Source: an uncultured Eggerthella sp. (lineage in GTDB: Bacteria > Actinomycetota > Coriobacteriia > Coriobacteriales > Eggerthellaceae). From it: 50,543 nt of DNA. The notes below the pieces were generated by a model. That model saw only the letters and a program-made list of their open reading frames with translations. It ran no database searches and was not told the DNA's origin. Position numbers and translations under genes: made by a program. The stretch's first letter is position 1. Every line of letters begins with the position of its first letter. The stretch spans positions 1 to 50,543 of the forward strand of contig CAJKUH010000014.1 in NCBI GenBank assembly GCA_905203045.1, in the 5' to 3' direction. This document shows positions 40,459 to 48,702 of the stretch, piece by piece.

Positions 40459-41426
40459 TTCGCATCACCCTCTACCGCAAAATCATGCTCGGGCAGCGCA
40501 TGCCACAGGCTGCGTGAAAATGGATGTTCCAGAAGCGACGGGTCGGCGAAATTGGCCACCGCCGTTTCCTCCACCACCGAGCCGTCCTTGAACACGGCAA
40601 CGCGGTCGGCAACACGCAACGCCAGCTCGATATCGTGCGTGATGAGAAGCACACCGCCGCCCGCATCGGCAAAGGACCTGAAGTCGTCCATGGCACGCAC
40701 GGCAAGGTCCAAGTCGAGGCCGGGCGTGGGCTCATCGGCAATGATGAGTGCTGGGTTGGCAATAAGCGCCGTTGCCAGCAGCACGCGACGCGCCATGCCA
40801 CCCGAAAGCTCGAAAGGATACAGCCGGTCGACCTCAACGGGCAGCCCATAACGCCTATAGAGCTCATGGCGCTTTTCCTCTGCGCCCCCGATTTGAGCGC
40901 CAATGCGCATAACGGGGTTCAGCGAAGAGACGCTTTGGGGCACAAAGGCAATCTTCTTGCCGCGCAGCCGCGCCAGCCCTTCGGCATCCTGCTGTTCGCC
41001 GTCGAAATAGATAGTACCTTCCACCTGGGAATTTGGTGCGTACAGGCCCATTATGGCATCGGCGAGCAGCGTTTTGCCCGAACCAGACGCCCCCACGATG
41101 GCCATGATTTCACCCGCATGCACCGAAAGGCTCAGATCGTCGATAACCTTCACATCGGTTTTCTGCGCCGACCAGAAACTGGTTCGGTAGTCGTACAGGG
41201 AAAATCCAATGGAAAGATGCTCCACCTGCAGAAGATGATGCCCACCACCGTGATGGCTGGTGGCGGCGTGATGATGATGGTGGTGGAATTCCGCATCACG
41301 ATGGGCTGCTTCGTGAACAGTCGGCATCTCGCCTATGCCATCTGGCGCCAAACCAGCAGGCAAAGGGGCACCTTCCCGTGCATCAACAAGGCACTCGGCG
41401 CTATTCGCGTTCAACTTCATTGCCAT
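40455..41426 (-). CDS. nikD: Nickel-type ABC transporter ATPase 1 (NikD-like) with histidine-rich N-terminus
   Basis: 323 residues from the ATG at 41426, preceded by AGGAG and 2 nt after the nikC stop. Residues 1-65 are an extension absent from most NikD/OppD proteins, with thirteen His between 38 and 70 including six in a row (48-53). The ABC core follows: Walker A GASGSGKT (112-119), Q-loop FVPQSVSSLNP, signature ELSGGMARR and Walker B LIIADEP. A His-rich tail on a cytoplasmic ATPase suggests metal (Ni2+) sensing or buffering. That role is inferred. Confidence 0.88.
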   Translation of the reverse strand: MAMKLNANSAECLVDAREGAPLPAGLAPDGIGEMPTVHEAAHRDAEFHHHHHHAATSHHGGGHHLLQVEHLSIGFSLYDYRTSFWSAQKTDVKVIDDLSLSVHAGEIMAIVGASGSGKTLLADAIMGLYAPNSQVEGTIYFDGEQQDAEGLARLRGKKIAFVPQSVSSLNPVMRIGAQIGGAEEKRHELYRRYGLPVEVDRLYPFELSGGMARRVLLATALIANPALIIADEPTPGLDLDLAVRAMDDFRSFADAGGGVLLITHDIELALRVADRVAVFKDGSVVEETAVANFADPSLLEHPFSRSLWHALPEHDFAVEGDAK

Positions 41427-41428
41427 AC

Positions 41429-42298
41429 CTACTCCTGAGCTCGTGCCGGATCGAGCAGTGTTCTGATTCCCTGCCCCACCGCATCGAACAGCATGACCAC
41501 TGCCAAAAGCGCCAAACCGGGGAACAACGCAAGCCACCACATGCCCATGGAAAGATAGTTCATCGATTCGCTGAGGATAACGCCGATGGCGGGTTGTTCG
41601 GGCGGCAAGCCGAAGCCCAGAAACGTTACCGCCGCCTCATGCAGGATGGCATGGGGAAACAGAAGAATGAGCCCCACGATGAACTGCGGCAACACAGCAG
41701 GAATCATATGGTGAACGGCAATGTAAAAGGGGCTGCGCCCAAGCTTGCGGGCTACGGCAACGTACGAGCTTTGCTTCACTTGCAGAACCTCGGCGCGCAC
41801 CACGCGGCACAAGCTTGGCCAATGCGTTACCGCCACACCCACGGCAACGCCCCAAAAGCCCTTGCCCAACGCATACGAGATAAGGATGAGCAGCACGATA
41901 TGGGGAATGCCCATCATCAGGTCGATAAGCCAGGTAATGCACGCATCCACCTTCTTACCGCCAAGAGCAGCCGCCGTCCCCAACACCAGCGCTATAACGC
42001 TGGAAACGCCCGCCGCCAAAAGGCCGATGCCAATGCTCGTGGAAAGGCCCGAAACGGTGCGCACCAGCATGTCGCGCCCCAAGTTGTCGGTGCCGAACAG
42101 GTGCTGAAAGCTGGGAGCCTGGTTTTTCAAAGCCAAATCGGACTGCATAGCACAGGGGGCAAGCACGGCGCCCACAACAGCGACGAGCACCACCAAAGAT
42201 GCCGCGACAATGCATGCTATGAGGGTTTTCTTTCGGTTGGGAGCTTTTGCCTTGGTGGGCACATGGAACTGGGTAAGCGCCTTAGCCTCTGCACTCAC
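41429..42298 (-). CDS. nikC: Nickel-type ABC transporter permease 2 (NikC-like, GTG start)
   Basis: 289 residues. One N-terminal membrane segment (about 25-48), then the GTDNLGRDMLVRTVSG block typical of OppC/NikC and five further segments. The EAA loop is VARKLGRSPFYIAVHHMIPA. The start is GTG at 42298, overlapping the nikB stop by 4 nt. It forms the channel with NikB. Confidence 0.9.
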   Translation of the reverse strand: MSAEAKALTQFHVPTKAKAPNRKKTLIACIVAASLVVLVAVVGAVLAPCAMQSDLALKNQAPSFQHLFGTDNLGRDMLVRTVSGLSTSIGIGLLAAGVSSVIALVLGTAAALGGKKVDACITWLIDLMMGIPHIVLLILISYALGKGFWGVAVGVAVTHWPSLCRVVRAEVLQVKQSSYVAVARKLGRSPFYIAVHHMIPAVLPQFIVGLILLFPHAILHEAAVTFLGFGLPPEQPAIGVILSESMNYLSMGMWWLALFPGLALLAVVMLFDAVGQGIRTLLDPARAQE

Positions 42299-43284
42299 AG
42301 GCCATCACCTCCCCTTTTGATACGAGGATCAACCACGCAGTACAGAAGGTTTGCGATGAAATTGCCGCCGAACACGATAACGGCAGAGACCAGCGCGATG
42401 CCCACCAGCAGCGCAACATCGCCGCCGATGCCCGCCGTCACCGCTGCCTGGCCCAAGCCCGGGTAGGAAAACACCTGTTCAACCAGTACCGAACCGCCGA
42501 ATATCTCGGATACGGAGGCAAACTGCAGCGTCAGCGCAGGAAGGATGAGGTTACGCATACCGTACGTCTTCGCAGCTTGCATGCGGCTCATACCACGCGC
42601 TTGGGCAAAGCGGATGTAGTCGCTTTCCATGATGTCTATCGTTTTCTCGCGCGTGTGCAGGGCGATGTTCGCCACGCCCAAGATGGAAAGGGTAAGCGCA
42701 GGAAGCACGATGTGATGTAAGGCATCGACAAGGCTAACGTCGGCAGCGCTTTTGCCAATGGGCACCGAAAAGCCCAAGGGGAACCAGCCCAGCCACACGG
42801 CAAACACCATGAGCATGATAAGCCCCAACCAAAAGGTGGGGGTCGAGGCAAGCACGAAGCAGTAGCCCTTAACCAGCTTGTCTACCCAGGTGCCGCGCTT
42901 CAACCCGGCAAGCACGCCCAGCACCAAGCCGATAACGCCCGAAAGCACCCACGCCACCAGCATCAGGGCAAGGGTGTTAAGGGAACGCGCGGCCAGCACC
43001 TGCGTCACCGGCGCGTTGTAGCGAAGGGACGTACCCAAATCGCCCTGAAGCGCTGAAGCCAACCAGGAAATATAACGCTGCCATATGGGCACATCGGTAC
43101 CCCAGTAGCTTGCCAGCTGGGCACGTTTTTCCGCATCCATGTTCACGTAGGCAGCTTGCCCGACATTGGCTTGCACCGGATCGATAGGCGAAGCGCCCAC
43201 CAAAAAGAACACCACAACGCTCACTGCGAACAACAGCAGTGCGAATTTGACCAGATTGCGGGCAGCAACTTGAAGAAGGGGCAT
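42295..43284 (-). CDS. nikB: Nickel-type ABC transporter permease 1 (NikB-like)
   Basis: 329 residues from the ATG at 43284 (MPLLQVAARNLVKFALLLFA), which has AAAAGG about 8 nt upstream. A longer frame would start just after nikA but lacks a Shine-Dalgarno. Six membrane segments, a periplasmic loop with GDLGTSLRY, and the EAA motif RFAQARGMSRMQAAKTYGMR followed by NLILPALTLQ. It is second in nikABCDE. Confidence 0.9.
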   Translation of the reverse strand: MPLLQVAARNLVKFALLLFAVSVVVFFLVGASPIDPVQANVGQAAYVNMDAEKRAQLASYWGTDVPIWQRYISWLASALQGDLGTSLRYNAPVTQVLAARSLNTLALMLVAWVLSGVIGLVLGVLAGLKRGTWVDKLVKGYCFVLASTPTFWLGLIMLMVFAVWLGWFPLGFSVPIGKSAADVSLVDALHHIVLPALTLSILGVANIALHTREKTIDIMESDYIRFAQARGMSRMQAAKTYGMRNLILPALTLQFASVSEIFGGSVLVEQVFSYPGLGQAAVTAGIGGDVALLVGIALVSAVIVFGGNFIANLLYCVVDPRIKRGGDGL

Positions 43285-43323
43285 CACTTCGCCTTTTGCC
43301 GCATGGGAAGAAAAAGGCAAGCG

Positions 43324-44961
43324 TTATCCCTCCCACGACCAGCGATCGACGTTGTTCACCAGCGACCAACCATGGCCATGGGGGTGCGGCTTCTGGTCTG
43401 CCACCTGAAGACCCGTGCGCTTGAAGTACAGGTGATCGACGTTCACCAGCCACACCCAGCTGGCAGCGCCCTGCGGGGCAACCCCGTTCTTGCCGTCCCA
43501 CTGGGCCAGCTTCCACTCGTCATAGGAATCTTCGACCTTGGTTTTTGCCAAAGCGGCATCAAGGTGGGCATCGACGGCCTTGCTCTCGTAGCAGGCGTAA
43601 TTGCCGGTAGCCGTGGAATAGGTAAGGTTGTACAGCTCTACCGGGCTGTTCGCACCCCAGCCCCACAGCACCGGGTCGCTGAATTCACGCGGGTACAAGT
43701 CGTCCCAGCCGCCGCCTTTTATGGTTACGTCAACGCCAAGCGCCGTCATCTGATTGGAGAATTCCGCCGCCAAGGCCTGGCGAACCGAATCGTTTGAGCT
43801 GTAGTACAGGTCGAACGCCGCGCGCATGCCGTCTTTCTGGTACACGCCGTCTTCGCCACGGGTCCAGCCGCCCGCTTCGAGGATCTGCTTCGCCCGATCG
43901 AGGTCGGTTTCCGCTTTCATATCGTCTGAAGCCCATGGCGTGCCATCGGAAACGCTGTAGGCAGGAGTGCCGTGGCCGTTCAATACGTTGTTGACCATAG
44001 TGGTGCGATCGACGGCGTAGTTGATCGCACGGCGCAAGGCAATGTCCTGCGTTACCGCATTGCCCGAGTTGTATACCGCATCGCCGTCGTCCTTCGTGCC
44101 GCCAGGGGCAATGGTAGGCAGGGAAATGCCGCGGCTATCCACCGTCTTGCACACCAGCAAGTCATAGTTGCTGGGCGTGGCATCGGCCTTGGTTGCCGCC
44201 GTGTAGGCGATGTCAACCTGGGCCGAATTCGCAGCGGCAAGGGAGGCATCCTCTTCCATGAACACCACGATAACGCGCTTCATCAGGGGCGCTTCGCCGT
44301 AGTAATCGGGGTTTGCCTTCAGGATAACCTGCTGCCCTCGATCCCATTGTTCCAGCATGTAGCGCCCCGAACCGATAGGATTTGCACCGTAGCTTGCAGA
44401 ATCATAGGCATGCTCGGGCACGATGCCCACCACGGCAAGCGTGTACAAAAGGGCGTTGAAAGGCTTGTTCAGGTGAAGCTCCACCACGGTATCGCTCACG
44501 GCAACGGCCTTCTTCACCATGGAAAGGTCGGCTTCGGCGGCAGCGTTTTCGTTGATGCCGTTAATGGTGAAGGCAACGTCGCGTGCGGTAAGGGGCTGAC
44601 CATCGGTGAACTTCACATCGTCGCGAATGGTGAACGTCCAGGTCAGACCATCTTTACTGCATGAATAATCAGTGGCAAGGTCGTTGACGAAGTTAAGGTC
44701 CTTGTCGGTGGTGATAAGCGTCGACTGAATAAGCGGCTCGTGCACATGCTCGCCGCAGCCCCATGAAAACAGCGGGTCGAAGCCAGCGGCCGGCTCGCTT
44801 GAGGTGGTCATGGAAACCACTACCTCATCGGCGTTTCCCGTTACCGACGCACTCGCTTTTGGGGCAGACCCCGAAGAGCACGCGCTGAGCACCCCACCGA
44901 AGGAAAGGGACATGGCCCCAATGCCGGCGCATTTCAAAAAGGAACGTCTTGTAAGAGTCAT
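43324..44961 (-). CDS. nikA: Nickel-type substrate-binding lipoprotein (NikA-like)
   Basis: 545 residues, family 5 extracellular solute-binding protein. TRRSFLK (4-10) is a twin-arginine pattern, and the lipobox LSAC puts the lipidated cysteine at 28, so it is likely a Tat-exported lipoprotein. The fold region FTIRDDVKFTDGQPLTARDV is typical. The C-terminal KPHPHGHGWSLVNNVDRWSW carries clustered histidines, a pattern I associate with nickel-binding members rather than peptide binders. The promoter overlaps a NikR-like operator. Nickel is thus the best guess. Cobalt or another chelated metal is possible. Confidence 0.88.
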   Translation of the reverse strand: MTLTRRSFLKCAGIGAMSLSFGGVLSACSSGSAPKASASVTGNADEVVVSMTTSSEPAAGFDPLFSWGCGEHVHEPLIQSTLITTDKDLNFVNDLATDYSCSKDGLTWTFTIRDDVKFTDGQPLTARDVAFTINGINENAAAEADLSMVKKAVAVSDTVVELHLNKPFNALLYTLAVVGIVPEHAYDSASYGANPIGSGRYMLEQWDRGQQVILKANPDYYGEAPLMKRVIVVFMEEDASLAAANSAQVDIAYTAATKADATPSNYDLLVCKTVDSRGISLPTIAPGGTKDDGDAVYNSGNAVTQDIALRRAINYAVDRTTMVNNVLNGHGTPAYSVSDGTPWASDDMKAETDLDRAKQILEAGGWTRGEDGVYQKDGMRAAFDLYYSSNDSVRQALAAEFSNQMTALGVDVTIKGGGWDDLYPREFSDPVLWGWGANSPVELYNLTYSTATGNYACYESKAVDAHLDAALAKTKVEDSYDEWKLAQWDGKNGVAPQGAASWVWLVNVDHLYFKRTGLQVADQKPHPHGHGWSLVNNVDRWSWEG

Positions 44962-45006
44962 CGCTGCCCCTTCTTCACCTAGCTTGGTGTTACGGATTCA
45001 CAATTC

Positions 45007-45033
45007 GTGTTATGAGTATAGCAAACGTAACAC
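45007..45033 (-). promoter_or_regulatory. NikR-like operator over the nikA promoter
   Basis: GTGTTAT (45007-45013), 13 bp, GTAACAC (45027-45033). This matches the NikR motif GTGTTAC-N13/14-GTAACAC described for deltaproteobacteria and archaea in six of seven positions on one arm and all on the other. On the minus strand the nikA promoter is TAGACA, 16 bp, TATACT (45016-45021), with the -10 inside the box. A further GTGTTACG half-site lies at 44987-44994. nikR itself is not in the window. Confidence 0.75.
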
Positions 45034-45167
45034 TGATGTCTAGACGAAAATCGGCGATTGCCGCACTGCCCCGACCATTTAGCGTATGTGCTCAAAATCG
45101 AAATATGGCAGTACTATGGTTGAAGAAGAAAAGCCAGCAGCAAGATGCTCATAGGGAGGAATACATC

Positions 45168-45380
45168 GTGAAAATAGGCTCCGTGATCCTTGGGTTCGTG
45201 ATGATACTTATCGGCATCTTCGATCTTGCAGGGCAGGCACCCGTACTGGGCATTCATCCTGCCGTATGGTTCATCTTGGGCGTGCTTCTTATCTGCTCCG
45301 ATTCGGTCTGGGAAAAGTTGGCACATCGGAAGAAAGACGACGAATCGGACAACAGCGAAGAAAGCTCCGATCACGAGTAA
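45168..45380 (+). CDS. Small two-helix membrane protein (GTG start), unknown
   Basis: 70 residues from the GTG at 45168, 8 nt after GGGAGG. The frame is open upstream but has no Shine-Dalgarno. Two hydrophobic segments (about 4-20 and 28-44) are followed by a basic then acidic tail (HRKKDDESDNSEESSDHE). It is divergent from nikA with a 206-bp shared region containing the NikR-like box, so it may be co-regulated. No family recognised. Confidence 0.6.
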   Translation: MKIGSVILGFVMILIGIFDLAGQAPVLGIHPAVWFILGVLLICSDSVWEKLAHRKKDDESDNSEESSDHE

Positions 45381-45480
45381 CAGACCAAGCAGGCAGGCAC
45401 CCATGCCCCGTTCCCCACAGGGTTCGCGGCATCCCCGCATCGCCTACCACCATCATCCAAGACGACTTCTTTGCACTGAC

Positions 45481-45504
45481 TTCCTTCAAGCCAGTTTGAA
45501 GGAA
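45481..45504. other. Hairpin in the gap before the Fur-family gene
   Basis: A perfect 9-bp stem TTCCTTCAA (45481-45489) / TTGAAGGAA (45496-45504) without a T run. The 45381-45757 gap otherwise holds no gene apart from the fur promoter region. Confidence 0.45.
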
Positions 45505-45633
45505 AGCCCGAGCATACGTTTGCGCTTTGCTTGCGGTTTCCCGCCCAGCATTCCCATTCGTCCCGTTGCCCCCTGCGCCGTCGCAAACATCCCCTCATCT
45601 GAGCACATCATCAGGTGTTATCGAAAGTTCCAA

Positions 45634-45689
45634 GAATTGAGAACTTTTCTCAATTCTATTGACAAGCATGTTTCGCCTCATAAAATGAG
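45634..45689 (+). promoter_or_regulatory. Promoter and two palindromes upstream of the Fur-family gene
   Basis: A perfect inverted repeat, GAATTGAGAA (45634-45643) / TTCTCAATTC (45647-45656), lies directly before TTGACA (45659-45664). After a 16-bp spacer comes TAAAAT (45681-45686), and a second palindrome CTCAT-AAA-ATGAG (45677-45689) covers this -10. The layout suggests strong promoter activity under repressor control, perhaps by the Fur-family protein itself. Neither palindrome matches a canonical Fur or Zur box closely. Confidence 0.7.
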
Positions 45690-45757
45690 ACACGTTTTCA
45701 TTTTCACGAGTCTTATCCCGTGCACCCGCAGAAACGCACGAACATTAAAGGAAGAAC

Positions 45758-46192
45758 ATGCGCGATAGCAGCACCAAGCAATACCGAACCAAGCAGAAGG
45801 ATCTGATCCTTTCCTGCATCCAAGCGCATCAAGGATCCTTCTTCACCAGCAAAGACATCGTTTCGGCCCTGGCGGAACAGGGCGCGAAAGTGGGAACCGC
45901 TACGGTGTATCGCAACCTTGAACGCCTGGAAGAAGAGGGCATCATCGCCCGCACCAGCATCGAAGGCACATCCAGCGTATGCTACCGCTTCCTGCCCGAC
46001 ACCCCCGAAGGCGTGTACTTCTTTTTGAAGTGCGAGGAGTGCGGCGACCTTTCCCCCATCGACTGCGGTGAGCTGCAGAAGCTCTACGAGCATGTCATCG
46101 AGCACCACCACGTGCGCATCAATCCCACCAAAACCGTGCTGTACGGCCTTTGCGAGGCATGTCTTGCAAAACGCGAGGACGCCTCATGCTAG
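45758..46192 (+). CDS. Fur-family metalloregulator
   Basis: 144 residues. Winged helix with TATVYRNLERLEEEGII (about 47-63), then a dimerisation domain with two CxxC pairs (C92/C95, C132/C135) for the structural zinc and the histidine cluster HHH at 116-118. Fur, Zur, PerR, Mur and Nur cannot be told apart with confidence from this. The neighbourhood (metal importer, His/Cys-rich exporter) argues for a metal sensor. AAAGGAAG precedes the ATG. The stop overlaps the exporter start by 7 nt (ATGCTAG). Confidence 0.92.
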   Translation: MRDSSTKQYRTKQKDLILSCIQAHQGSFFTSKDIVSALAEQGAKVGTATVYRNLERLEEEGIIARTSIEGTSSVCYRFLPDTPEGVYFFLKCEECGDLSPIDCGELQKLYEHVIEHHHVRINPTKTVLYGLCEACLAKREDASC

Positions 46193-47142
46193 AGCTTGTA
46201 CTGGACATAGGCGCCGATGCCCTGAGGGACACCCTGTATTTGGTGCCGTTTCTTTTGGTGACGTACCTGTTGCTTGAAACGCTTGAGCACAAGGCCGGCG
46301 CCCACACCGAGCGCCTGGTGCAGAAAGCAGGCCACTTCGGTCCCGCTGTTGCCGCCGTCCTGGGCGCAGTGCCTCAATGCGGGTTTTCCGCTGCAGGCGC
46401 CGCGCTGTTTTCCAGCCGCGCCATCACGCTGGGCACGCTGTTTGCCGTGTTTCTTTCAACATCTGACGAAATGCTGCCGCTGTTCATTGCCGAGCAAGTT
46501 GACGGTGCCGTGATGCTGCAGATAATCGGTGCGAAAGTCGTCATCGGCATGATAATGGGCTTCGCCATCGACGGCGCGCTGCGCCTGCGCTTGCACTCCG
46601 CGCAGCAAAATGCCGCCCATCAGCATGAACTGGAGCACGAACATTCCTGCAACTGCGAGTATGCCCACAAAGAAGAGCACGTGTTCGGGCCCGATCATTG
46701 CCACAACCCCGAATGTCATTGCGCTAATGGACACGGCGACTGGAAGAGCATTGTAGTAGGCGCTCTGGAACACACGTTGCAGGTTGCGGCAATCGTGTTC
46801 CTTATCTCGCTGGCATTAAATGGCGCCATGGAGTTGGCAGGCGAAGAAGTTGTTTCTTCCTTCCTTTCCTCCAACCCCAGCTTGGCTATTTTCGGCTCTG
46901 CACTGGTGGGTCTTATCCCCAACTGCGGCGCAAGTGTGGTTATCACACAGCTGTACCTTGACAGCATGTTGGGGACAGGAGCCATGATTTCGGGCCTATT
47001 GGTTTCCGCTGGCGTGGGCTTGTTGGTATTGTTCGGCGAAAACCGCCCTGTTCGCCAGAACATTGCCATCCTTGCTGGTCTCTACGCCACAGGTGTTTGC
47101 TGGGGGCTTTTGTTCCAAGCGCTCGGCGTTACGTTCATGTAG
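46186..47142 (+). CDS. Putative heavy-metal exporter (ArsP_2-like permease) with His/Cys-rich loop
   Basis: 318 residues from the ATG at 46186, overlapping the Fur-family stop codon. Two half-repeats each contain a Pro-x-Cys-Gly element (VPQCGFSAAG at about 62-71 and IPNCGASVV), the pattern of the putative 10-TM heavy-metal exporter family. Between them a cytoplasmic-looking loop (137-183) has eleven His and five Cys, including HCHNPECHC, a likely metal-binding site. Coupling to the regulator suggests efflux of the metal that the Fur protein senses. The metal is unknown. Confidence 0.82.
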   Translation: MLELVLDIGADALRDTLYLVPFLLVTYLLLETLEHKAGAHTERLVQKAGHFGPAVAAVLGAVPQCGFSAAGAALFSSRAITLGTLFAVFLSTSDEMLPLFIAEQVDGAVMLQIIGAKVVIGMIMGFAIDGALRLRLHSAQQNAAHQHELEHEHSCNCEYAHKEEHVFGPDHCHNPECHCANGHGDWKSIVVGALEHTLQVAAIVFLISLALNGAMELAGEEVVSSFLSSNPSLAIFGSALVGLIPNCGASVVITQLYLDSMLGTGAMISGLLVSAGVGLLVLFGENRPVRQNIAILAGLYATGVCWGLLFQALGVTFM

Positions 47143-47163
47143 TTGTTTTCGCGCCGAGCAGAG

Positions 47164-47209
47164 CACTGCGGGGCGGGTATGCCGTGTCCGCCATGCCCGC
47201 CCCGCAGTG
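47164..47209. terminator. Very GC-rich bidirectional hairpin between convergent genes
   Basis: A perfect 14-bp stem, CACTGCGGGGCGGG (47164-47177) with its complement (47196-47209). It has no T run on either side. It lies between the exporter gene and the patatin gene and probably halts or stabilises both transcripts. Confidence 0.6.
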
Positions 47210-47218
47210 TAAGAGAAC

Positions 47219-48121
47219 CTATTCCCCCGCCTTCAACCATTCCAGGATTTCGGGGAACTGCTTTTGATATTGGTTGTAGCCATCGAAGTAGCTAGCACGC
47301 AGCCGTTCCATATCGGTGGTGCTGTTTTCCACCGCCATCTTGTCGGCGTACACGATGTACACCTTGCCTTCCTTGGCAAGCGCTTCGAGCTTTTCCAACT
47401 CGGCATTGTAACGCTCGTTGCGAGTAAGCAGCGCTTCCTTCACCTTTGGATACTTGCGGAAGCTATTGGCGATGGCCTTTGCTCCCATTCCAATGTCGTC
47501 GGTAGGCTTGCGGAAACCCTTCGGTCGCGTGAGCACCGCTAGAATACGCGGGCAGCCGGAATCGAGCGCCAGCTGCAACGGAATGCCGGCACCAACGCCC
47601 AAACCGCCATCGAAATACACATGCCCATCGATTTCCACCGGCGGCATCACAACAGGAAGCGTGCTGCTGGCGCGCACACGCACCATCAAATCTTCCAACG
47701 TGGGCATGTCTTCCTTGTGCCACACCACCGATTCGCCCGTATCGCGATCGAATGCCTGCATGGAGCAAGGTGTGGGGTTGTTCTTAAACGCTTCGAAGTT
47801 GAAAGGCAGGGCTCCATCGGGCAAACCCGCCTCTTCGTAAATCCAATGCGCCGAGAACATGCCCTTGCCTTCGATGAAGCTCTTCGCTCCCCCGAATTCA
47901 GGCTCCAGCGCGAAATCGGTGAAACTTGCGCGCGTACGCCACACATCGCCCGACAGGAAATTCACCGTGTTGCTCGACCCTGCGGAAATGCCGCACACAT
48001 GGCCGAACGTGATGTTCTGCTCCAACAGCAGCGATGCCATCGCCGAAGTGTAGCTGGCGCGCATGCCGCCGCCCTCGAACATCAGCACAGTATTCGCTGC
48101 ATGGAAATTCGTCTTCTTCAT
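47219..48121 (-). CDS. Patatin-like phospholipase family protein
   Basis: 300 residues. The oxyanion loop EGGGMR (16-21), nucleophile GISAGS (S46) and the DGG motif (D171) give the Ser-Asp dyad of patatin-like acyl hydrolases. No signal peptide, so probably a cytosolic esterase or phospholipase acting at the membrane. Similar to the bacterial YjjU-type group. GAGGGGGCTCG precedes the ATG. Physiological substrate unknown. Confidence 0.92.
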   Translation of the reverse strand: MKKTNFHAANTVLMFEGGGMRASYTSAMASLLLEQNITFGHVCGISAGSSNTVNFLSGDVWRTRASFTDFALEPEFGGAKSFIEGKGMFSAHWIYEEAGLPDGALPFNFEAFKNNPTPCSMQAFDRDTGESVVWHKEDMPTLEDLMVRVRASSTLPVVMPPVEIDGHVYFDGGLGVGAGIPLQLALDSGCPRILAVLTRPKGFRKPTDDIGMGAKAIANSFRKYPKVKEALLTRNERYNAELEKLEALAKEGKVYIVYADKMAVENSTTDMERLRASYFDGYNQYQKQFPEILEWLKAGE

Positions 48122-48249
48122 CGAGCCCCCTCGTTTTTCTCATCAATAAAGGATACCCATACTGGGTTGCCGCTAAAACCAACGGTTACGTATCTGTTGG
48201 CGGTTTTCAGCGCTTAGCAGCAGGCGGAAACCACAAAACGGGGTCCTCG

Positions 48250-48400
48250 TGGCAAAAAATAGCACTTGGGAACGACGTTCCGGCTCCGGTCTGATGCATT
48301 AATCCCCATCCAAGGCAAAAGCGTGGGATTATCAATGCATTTGAAGCCTATTTTGCCAACTTGACCTGCAACAAGCGTTCCCAAGTCGATTATTTTGCCA
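48250..48400. repeat. Repeat family B, locus 2: inverted repeat beginning TGGCAAAA
   Basis: The 25-nt arms (48250-48274 and 48376-48400) share TGGCAAAA and ACTTGGGAACG, agreeing at all but a few positions as an inverted repeat. Between them lies an imperfect stem (48294-48306 with 48325-48340). Next to it is GCCTGTTTT (48408-48416) / AAAACAGGC (48430-48438). The 48122-48644 gap shows no credible gene. A 156-codon open frame on the minus strand reads through these palindromes and is rejected. Confidence 0.6.
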
Positions 48401-48643
48401 AAAAGGTGCCTGTTTTTGGTTTTGAGCTGAAAACAGGCTGGAATCAAGCCGCAATTTCGCATCACAGCTTTGAGAGCCAACCGAAAATCGACCACGCTCC
48501 AGAGCAAAACGCCCACCCTACCGGAAAAGCCCCTCGCCCTCGGAGAATGCGCCTGAATGAAACGCCCGTCCCGTGAGAAAGCCCCGCCCACGAAGCACGC
48601 GCCCAACTTAGTCAAATGGCACTTCCAAACAGAAAGGATCATC

Positions 48644-48682
48644 GCAAAAAAGAAAGCCCGCCGGACAAGCCAGCGGGCTTTC
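48644..48682 (-). terminator. Rho-independent terminator after gltD
   Basis: A perfect 10-bp stem GAAAGCCCGC (48652-48661) / GCGGGCTTTC (48673-48682), followed on the minus strand by TTTTTTGCG. Confidence 0.85.
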
Positions 48683-48702
48683 AAAACTTCAAACGGACGC
48701 GC

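Noticed and set aside
48214..48684. A 156-codon open frame on the minus strand
   Set aside because: It reads straight through the repeat B palindromes and the gltD terminator, has no Shine-Dalgarno and an odd Cys/Arg/Phe-rich composition with no recognisable motif. The stretch is better explained as non-coding repeat sequence.
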